Part shown: positions 56,776 to 64,000 of the stretch, in pieces
Numbering within the stretch: position 1 is the first letter of the stretch
How the letters are laid out: the number at the start of each line of letters is the position of its first letter
Assembly (NCBI RefSeq): GCF_026210795.1
Contig: NC_089432.1
Location: forward strand, 5,332,001 to 5,396,000
Length of the DNA: 64,000 nucleotides
Direction: 5' to 3'
Origin: Rhizophagus irregularis
Taxonomy: Eukaryota; Glomeromycota; Glomeromycetes; Glomerales; Glomeraceae
Notes under the pieces: generated by a model
Told to the model about the DNA's origin: nothing
The model's database searches: none
Seen by the model: the letters and a program-made list of their open reading frames with translations, nothing else
Translations under genes and position numbers: made by a program

Positions 56776-59051
56776 TTAAAATCCATCTAAAGATAAAAAA
56801 TAGATTAATTATTTGCTTTATAAGGAAATTTATATTTTTCTACTTTATTTTAAGAGCTTACCATCAGGAATTTCCAGTTCATCTTGTTCTTCTGAATGAA
56901 AGTTTGGATTATTATATACTTCATCATCATCTGTAAGGGATAAATAAATAGAATTAAAACAGTATTAAAATCGTTCGTTATTACATAAAATTTTCACCTA
57001 CCATCGACATATTTTTGAGTTTTCTCTTTTTCGTCATCTAAATTTTAAATAAAAGTCGCGTTTAATAAATTAAATTGATATAGTGACTTTATTTGTTAGT
57101 GATTTACTTACTATTTGAATTTATTTGCAACTTTTTAAATAATTTAGATAATTTTTTACTACTATCTAAAAATTAAGATATTAGAATTAATATTTAAATC
57201 GATCTCGATTTGACAATAATTAAAATATATTACCTCTAAAAATAGTAATTACTTTTGATGATTTGCTACTATTCTGCTCATTTGATTTATTAAAGTCGTC
57301 AACTAAAAAAAATTAATTATTAAGCATCATTATATGATATTTCAACGCTATAATGTTATTAAATACTTACTATTGTTAGGAATGTTAAAATCATACAATT
57401 TACTATGAAACCCTATTATTGGATAAATTAAAGTATTTTAAAAACTAAATTATTATAGTAACCAAAAAATGGTAGAAATTATTATTTATATGATTATGCC
57501 TTCTTGTTCTTCTATTATAATAAAAAAGATAACATTAATATTGTAATTTAAAATAAATACACTTCATTAATAAAATATTATACACTTTTACCTTCTGTTG
57601 CATTTCTTGGTTCAGGTAGATTTCCAAAGTTGTGAATTTTACTTGTAAATAATCTGCTACTCGTATAATTTTCTTCTACTTTATTCATTTCTAAATTATC
57701 CATTTCTGATTTGAATAATTCATCTGACATATTTTGATAATATAAATTAATTCTTTTTATCCTTTTCCTAATTTCATAAATATTAGGTCTTTTTAATGGA
57801 TCAGCATCCCAACATTCTTTCATTAAATTTTTATATTCTAATGGAGTTCCTGGCACAATTTTTGGCCTTATACCGTTAATAATATTCATTACAATATCAT
57901 TTTCATGTTCATAATTTATAAATGGTGTTTGTCCAGATGAAATTTCCCACATAAGAATTGCAATACTATAAATATCAGATGCAAAAGTATATTCTCTTCC
58001 AACAATAACTTCGGGTGCTATGTAAGGAAGATTTCCATATATACTTGTTGAAGATTTATCTGCAGGTCCACAAAATCCAAGATCACTAACACACCAAGAA
58101 TTATTGAGTTGAGAATATAATATATTTCCGGAATGCAAATCTCTATGAATTGCTTTCTCTTTATAAATATAATAAAGTGCAAGAGTTATTTCATAAATAA
58201 TTTTCATTCTATCTTTCCATGTAAGTTGATTATGATTTTGTTGTAAATATTTTCTTAAATCCATATCCCTTTTCATCATTACAAGCATATAATTTCCATT
58301 TGATGGATTTTGCGTTAAACCATAACATCGAACAACATCCGGCCATTTATTACTTATAGTTAAATGTGATTTAGCCTAAAAGTCAATAATTTGTAAAAAT
58401 ACTAGTGCTAATACAAAAATTACAACAATTTTATAAAATATAGAATACAATAATACAAACCTCTTCAAACCAACTTTGATTTGCACTTTCAACATTTTCT
58501 AATTTTTTAAGTATTATTTTAATGGTTCCACCTCTTTCTAATTGTTTTTTTCCAAAATTCCATTCATCATATCTTCCATCAACCCAATCTGCTGTATAAA
58601 TTTCAGAAAATCCACCTTTTGTTAAATATTTAATATTTTCTAAATTACTATATGGGATCCATTCAACTACCATATTTGGCATGAGTGATTCCATTTGACA
58701 TTTCTGTATTAAATTATCAATAACATCATTTCCAGATGTCCAATTTGAAAAATCTTCTTTTAAATAATTTCGAACACAATATTCACAATATAATGTGGCT
58801 AAACATTCTTGCTTACAATTTTCACAAATTCTTTTTGTACCATCATCATACAAAATTTTATTTCGATCATAACCTTTAGTTAACCATCTTATTGCATAAG
58901 TTTTTTCATCATTTGTAAGAATTTTATCAGCAAGGGCTGTTTGTTTTTGAAATTCAAATTGTTTGTGTATATTATTGTAAATATTAGTATCTGTTAGCAT
59001 TGTTGCTCTATTAATTGTTGCATAAATTAATTCATATCGAAGGGTGGACAT
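56776..59051 (-). CDS. TKL-type protein kinase with N-terminal CxxC cluster, eight exons
   Basis: Exons are 59051-58461, 58375-57592, 57412-57371, 57302-57234, 57165-57112, 57037-57002, 56930-56862 and 56786-56776, giving 551 aa. All introns are GT-AG and phases agree. The N-terminus (MSTLRYELIYATINR) leads to a cysteine cluster (CENCKQECLATLYCEYC) seen in many Rhizophagus kinases. The kinase domain spans about 145-430. It has the glycine loop LTKGGFSEIY, the strand TIKIILKKL with the likely ATP-binding lysine, the catalytic loop HRDLHSGNIL, DLG in place of DFG, and APEVIVG. It therefore looks active. Exons 3-8 encode a low-complexity tail containing DDFNKSN, KKLSKLFKKLQ and EEQDELEIPD, ending DGF. 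The N-terminal lobe is interrupted by the first intron. The substrate is unknown. The family is massively expanded in this fungus. Confidence 0.85.
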
Positions 59052-59963
59052 AATGTAATCAATAAGAAAGAAAGAATAAATGAATTATTTAAGTTCATTC
59101 ACTTGATAAATTAAGTAAAATGCAAATTGTTGATCAAAATTTCATGTTGTCCCATATAAATTTTGTGACCTTGAGGCGTAATATTTTACGCCTCATAACC
59201 AAAACAAGAAAAATATTACTACAATAATTTACGTTTTTCGTTTTTTATTTTTATTTATTTTTTTTTTTCAGATATAATTTGCGTTTAACAAATTTGTCAT
59301 ACTTAATGAATAGATAATAACCTTATTAATATTCAATAATTTAATAAACAAAAATCAATGATTGGACTATTAATTTGTAATATCTTACTTAAAAAAAATC
59401 AATATAAAAAATAAAATAACAGATATTAAGTAATTTATATTCCAAAAATTTACTTGGATTTTTATGTTGTATTATTTTCATTTCTATTATTAAATTAAAT
59501 TATGTTACAATATATTTAGTAATAAAAAAAAAATTCTTTTTATATAGTGTTTTAATTTTACTATAATCATAGGACTGAAGAATTAGGACCTAATTTTGTA
59601 ATAAATAAACTTACAATATAATTTTCCGGTAAGTCAAATTAAAAGTGATTTATTGTAGGATTTTTTAATATAAAATCTTTTTATTTAATAAAATTCATTT
59701 TTTAAAAATCTTTTTTTAATGAGAAATTTTTTTTATAAAATCTATGGAAATTTTTTAATAAAATCCATTTAAATTTTTGATATAGATTTTTGTTGAGAAA
59801 ACTAATGTGAGATTTTTTTTGAGAAATTTCTGCATCAAATAATTGATACATTCGGAAAATTTACAAAATTAATTTATTGTTGACAAAGTTGTTTAATTGA
59901 AAAATCTTAAAATATTAATAAAACAGAAATCGGCGGAATATGTATAGTTTATGAATCGTAAAA
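59052..59963. other. Intergenic, with a short hairpin
   Basis: A perfect hairpin, GAGGCGTAA and TTACGCCTC with a four-base loop, lies at 59173-59194. The rest is AT-rich with repeated GAGAAATTTTTT-like strings at 59715-59830. No gene is seen. Confidence 0.45.
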
Positions 59964-60863
59964 ATGGAGTTGGAAATTTTTCACGTCCAAAATATTAGGA
60001 CGGAACAAAAGTGGAAGAGTTCAAAAAAGTATGTAGAGTTTACATTTTTAACGCATTTCGACATCACGAACTGTTTATTTATTCCTTTACGAACACGTAG
60101 ATATAAAATTTTCACATTAATGTATGAGCGTTGCCAAAAGTGTAAACCCAAAAAAGGGCCAAGGAGGGCTAGGTGTATGTCATAATGTCAGCGCTTAAGC
60201 CTTAAGAGGAAGAAGTAACCGAGGTTTAGGACTACAAAAAAGACGACTATTAGCTTTATTTTGAGGATTTTTTGCTCTTTGGTTTTTTTTCGGTCTTTTG
60301 GAATTTTCGTTGCCTTGTTTTTTTACAATTGCCGTAGTAAAATTCAGCACAGTCGTGATATTGTGGTACAATATTCGGCAAATAATTTGCCGGAACCTGA
60401 TGACAAATGACCGCAGCAATTATCACGAGAAAAATTTAGATTGTAGGCTTAACACTTGGGATTCTGTAGCTACGGTGGATCGTTATTCTTATGGTGGTCT
60501 GGATTTAATTTTCGAGAGAGTTAGGCTAACGTCCTTGGAAAAGGAGACTTTACATGATTTCGTGTAAAAGATGTTCAAAATAAGAATATAAAGTCTCTCT
60601 TTTAGTTTAATTAGAGGATTGTGAAGGTGGAAATTAAAATCAACATGACCTGTTCAAAATTTTTTGAAGTTAGATCCAGTAAAGAGGTATTGGATGCGTG
60701 GGCGAGAGAGGAATCTTCGCCCATTTTCGATTACGTTTACATAGCTGATTTAGATTTCGGAAAGTTTTCTACCCTCAGTTTTTTTTTGGATTCTTGTACG
60801 ACGTTTGGAACTGTTGTCTTGTACGCCCTGGTTATGAAGCGCCATCAAAAGTCTGGGGTTTAA
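59964..60863 (+). other. Unassigned short open frames, possibly old element sequence
   Basis: Three successive + strand frames (59964-60185, 60298-60567 and 60621-60863) have fairly normal composition. Examples are YERCQKCKPKKGPRRARCMS, LDCRLNTWDSVATVDRYSYG and KFFEVRSSKEVLDAWAREES. None shows a known domain and no GT-AG joins are obvious. They may be pieces of one decayed gene or element. Confidence 0.25.
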
Positions 60864-60879
60864 CCCAGATTTCCCTATA

Positions 60880-61010
60880 TTCCATCCCGGATCTTCCTGT
60901 ATTTTATCCCATATTTTATCCCGGATCTGATCTAAATTTTATCCCGGATTAATTCCTTAAATTTCACCAAAAATTACATCACACCTAATTACCATACCCT
61001 GGATTAATAT
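60880..61010. repeat. TTTTATCCCGGAT minisatellite, left cluster
   Basis: At least four imperfect copies of TTTTATCCCGGAT(CTGATC or TAATTC) lie between 60894 and 60955. Two further copies in the same orientation lie at 63303-63342, on the far side of the transposon. Confidence 0.7.
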
Positions 61011-61019
61011 GAGTATATA

Positions 61020-63290
61020 CAGTATAAAAGTTAGTTTGTTTGTGGAATTTTTACTTTGTATGTATACTTTATCATAAATTTTTTTATTACATACAAATAA
61101 CACATAATTCGAAGTTTGATCAACGGTTACACAGAAGACAATTACACAATATATTAAAATACGAGATTTATTTTTTTTTTTATAAAAAAAAATTCAAATA
61201 TAAATAATTAATAAAATGGAAATAGTTCTCTCAGATGTAAAAGAAATTATCGAAGCTTTAGAATTGGCTAATTTAGTAAAGAAAAAGTATTAGGATTATA
61301 ATGTAGGCAAGAAATCCTATAGCTATTTTATTACTGAAATTAAAAAAAAAATTAATTAGCCCGTTTATCGATTACAAATACTTATTATAACTATGTTAAT
61401 TTTTTTTATAGGTACTTAGTATTTTGCAGCTTCAATTTTTTTTCACTTAAGTTCTGCGAGAAAATTAAAAATTTAAAATTTAATAAAGAACATGAAAAAG
61501 CTTAAATATGATTGTGTTTATAATTTATTTATTTAAAGATGAATGCACATAAATAATGACATGCTAGTATAACAAATAAAAATATTTAAATTTTTATTTT
61601 CATATTTTAAAGAAATTGCATAGGACTTCAAGGGGTTGAAAAAGTGTATGGCGATGTATGTATTATTTTTTTTTCACTACAATTTTTCTATATTTAGCAA
61701 TCAAAGTAGTACGTACGATTTAAAATCTTATTTATTTTATGTGAAGAATGGCAGGATCATCAAAAGAACAAAACTAACTAATTAAAGAAAGAAGTTCAAC
61801 ATAAATCTGTCATCCAGGGGAAGGAGAAGCCTACCCGCGGACCCAAACTTCTTTTGTCCGATTTAAAATCATACGTACTAACAAAAAACGTAAACTACTG
61901 CCAAACAATCACGTGATCTTAAGTTTTACGATTTTCCAGCATATTGGAAGGACAATGATATATATGAAACTTTAAAGAAAGTAGGATACGTAGAAAGACT
62001 AGAAGTCAAATTGAATTATAAATATAGAACCGTGCGGGCTAGGATTCGCTTGACAAAAGAAATGGAGGAAAAGTTTCTGAAAGGAGGATCCAATATAGCC
62101 ATAGCAAAAAATGATCGGTACTATTTTTTTAGGATGTTTGACGCCAAAATGGACGCTACAGCAATAAAGAAAAGATAAGAATGGCAAGCTTATAAAAAGT
62201 TAAATGAAGAAGAAAGTACAAAAATAGAACATGTGTTATTAAAACTTTTCAATTTAAAGTATGGTGGACATTTTTCAAAAGTAATCAAGGTAAACAAAGT
62301 AAAATATATTTTGATGTACTTTAACAATGAAAGTGATCTACTTAAGGCTATATATAAGTCGACCATGGACGATGAAATGGGTAAAGGACTTCAGATGAAA
62401 AGTCAAGACGAGTTAATGGACGTACAAGAAGAGATTTGGAGTGAACAGATTCAAGATGCCAACGCAAACAAATTCTAAGAATAAATTTGTTGACGCCCAA
62501 TCTGATCCTCTATCAACAATACAGAGGAACATGAGGAATTTGACAATTTAAATTCTAATTTTGCTGAAAGATTAGAGGAAGTAAATAAGAGATCAAGCTT
62601 GTCAGAGAAGAAAAAGAAAAGGAAAAGCGGTAGATAAAGGAGATAAAGAAGAAGAGGACAAGGACAATCTTAACAAAAATAAAAAGCGGTTAGTGACGAC
62701 GCAAAAACAAAGAGAAGATTCCGATAGCGAATAAACAAATTTGTCTTTAAAAATTTTAACAAAATTTAAGGATAATGCTTAGGACGACACTTGGATTTGA
62801 CTAAAAAATGACGTTTTTAAATGATTGAACTCTTTGGGCGCTTTTTGAGTATTTCCAGCAACAGTGTAGTTTTTTTGTTCATTTTTCTTAATGTAAAAAT
62901 TTTTTTTATTTTTTATTTTTTGTCAAGGTTTAGTTTTTGTTTTATTCTTAGATTTACGTTTAGTGATCAATAATAATAGTGCAAAGCCTCTAAAATTAGA
63001 AAATATTAAAAAAACCAAAAACATCATAAAATTAGATTAGTTAGTAGCGTAGTGAACAATAATTTTTAGATCAAGCACAATTTAGTTAGATTTAAAAAGA
63101 AAATTTCATTTTGTTCAATTCCTTTAGTTATAGAGGGTAAATTATTTATTAATTTGCTTTCTAAGTGTTTTAGAAATTTATGTAATTTGCTCTTTGTATA
63201 AATTACTTAAATCAATAAACGCGTTACTAATTGTAAAAAAAAAAAATAAATAAACTACATACTATTTTACAAAATCATACTATAACAAGA
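61020..63290. mobile_element. 2.3-kb DNA transposon, long relative of 6028-6912
   Basis: The left third (61020-61740) matches 6028-6912 in reverse. The right end (CTACATACTATTTTACAAAATCATACTATA in pieces) matches the other terminal repeat. The inner 1.5 kb (61745-63240) is found only here. It carries a broken RRM-like frame (listed separately) and ends in an A-rich run (63235-63250). That insert could be the element's own gene or a retroposed fragment nested in it. The left terminal repeat is degraded, so this copy is probably not active. Confidence 0.6.
61894..62478 (+). pseudogene. RRM-like element-associated ORF with one in-frame stop
   Basis: One frame runs from about 61894 to TAA at 62476-62478 with a single internal TAA at 62176-62178. 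It reads FPAYWKDNDIYETLKKVGYV, then VKLNYKYRTVRARIRLTKEM and KNDRYYFFRMF. After the stop come EWQAYKKLNEEE, KVNKVKYILMYF and the acidic end EEIWSEQIQDANANKF. The beta-alpha-beta pattern and the YKYRTVRARI string suggest an RNA-recognition-like fold. I associate such frames with repetitive element ORFs in Rhizophagus. There is no ATG at the left end, so the 5' part is missing or frameshifted near 61880. Confidence 0.5.
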
Positions 63291-63295
63291 TCAGA

Positions 63296-63350
63296 TACAC
63301 CTATATTTTATCCCGGATTAATCCATATTTTATCCCGGATCTGATTTATA
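63296..63350. repeat. TTTTATCCCGGAT minisatellite, right cluster
   Basis: Two copies are present, one followed by TAATCC and one by CTGATT. Together with the left cluster they bracket the 2.3-kb element. Confidence 0.65.
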
Positions 63351-63379
63351 TTATATACATTACGAAATCAATTATTGAT

Positions 63380-63600
63380 TTTGGCCAGTCTATTTAAAGA
63401 TGGTGATTTGTTCTGCCGAAATTAATTCATAATTTCAGCTGAATTCATAATTCCGCCCGAAATTAATTAATAATTTTAGAAGAATCCGTAATTCCAGCCA
63501 AAAATCGAAATTCAATAATTCCTGCTGGAATTAAGTGCGTAATTCTGGCCGAATTTACATATTTAATTTCAGAATTTCGGAAACATCTCAAATAAAAATT
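63380..63600. repeat. Cluster of AATTCTGGCC/GGCCGAAATTA-type strings
   Basis: About eight imperfect inverted and direct copies of a short motif are clustered here: TTTGGCCAG, TGCCGAAATTAATTC, CGCCCGAAATTAATT, TAATTCCAGCC, TTCCTGCTGGAATTAAGTGC and TAATTCTGGCCGAATT. Single copies occur at 7180-7215, 33790-33845, 40685-40730 and 44840-44880, usually inside or next to inverted-repeat elements. Confidence 0.6.
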
Positions 63601-64000
63601 TAAAGTTATAAGAGAAGTTTCTAAAATGGTCTTATAAACAAAAAAAAAATCTGATCACATGACTTAGAAACATGTGATATAATCCAAGGAATCAAATCCA
63701 GATCAAATCAAATTAAAATTTTAAAATCCTGACTCAATAAATAATAATAAATCGTTTTAATTTATCATTTTAATTCGTTCCTCATACATACCAGTAGAAT
63801 ATTTATTACATAAATATACAATTATTTAATTATTAATTGCATCGACTCAAGAAATAATACAAACAAATATTTGAATTCATTTGTCCGAGGCATAATAATT
63901 AAAAATTTTTGAAGTTAATAAACTACATCATAGATAAGATTTCTATCATAATTTGTAACAAATTTAAACATTATTTAATATTTTACATGGTGTTTAAGTA
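63601..64000. other. Intergenic, no gene seen
   Basis: AT-rich to the window end. There is an AATCAAATCC/GATCAAATCAAAT direct repeat near 63685-63715 and otherwise nothing. Confidence 0.4.

Noticed and set aside
59173-59194. Hairpin as a bacterial-type terminator
   Set aside because: The surrounding genes are eukaryotic and spliced, and the hairpin is not followed by a T run. It is listed only as a structural note.
1-64000. tRNA or rRNA genes
   Set aside because: No cloverleaf with conserved T-loop sequence and no rRNA-like conserved stretch was noticed on either strand by eye. A tRNA scan would be decisive.

Overview
The window looks like nuclear DNA of an arbuscular mycorrhizal fungus, most likely Rhizophagus irregularis or a close relative in the Glomeromycotina. 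This is inference from content, as no search was run. The sequence is very AT-rich. Genes carry many short GT-AG introns of about 70-140 nt. The gene families present are ones known to be greatly expanded in that group: RNF213/mysterin-like AAA+ proteins, TKL-type kinases with an N-terminal CxxC cluster, F-box/LRR proteins and SAM-domain proteins with a nuclease-like fold. Between genes the DNA is packed with small inverted-repeat transposons.

Positions 1-27,000 hold two head-to-tail RNF213-like genes on the + strand. The first is cut by the window start, so only its last 724 codons remain (1-2354). The second is complete by my reconstruction: 14 exons over 8368-25916 and 5492 aa. It has a repetitive acidic N-terminus, a CBM20 starch-binding domain, two AAA+ modules with intact Walker motifs that match AAA3 and AAA4 of animal RNF213, and an unusual RZ zinc finger. 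I found no RING finger. Homology between the two genes continues into their 3' flanks, which supports segmental tandem duplication.

Positions 27,000-46,200 are an accessory region on both strands. It holds two paralogous small secreted 8-cysteine proteins on the minus strand (32226-32671 and 41485-42012), a frameshifted SAM/nuclease-like gene, a broken zinc-finger gene and a four-exon secreted repeat protein (45500-46159). In this last gene each exon encodes one His/Asp/Tyr-rich peptide and each intron lies inside the arginine codon of a dibasic cleavage site. That is the architecture of a Kex2-processed repeat peptide precursor, and I consider it the most interesting locus here.

Positions 46,200-64,000 hold a decayed multi-exon gene (47621-49521) whose many stops can all be read as C-to-T changes, and a 19-residue repeat protein with a late frameshift (50659-51840). 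They also hold an F-box/LRR gene (54060-55496), an eight-exon TKL kinase (56776-59051) and a 2.3-kb transposon whose 0.9-kb internally deleted relative lies inverted at 6028-6912. No tRNA, rRNA or CRISPR array was seen. All exon boundaries are my reading of GT-AG sites and frame continuity and have no transcript support.
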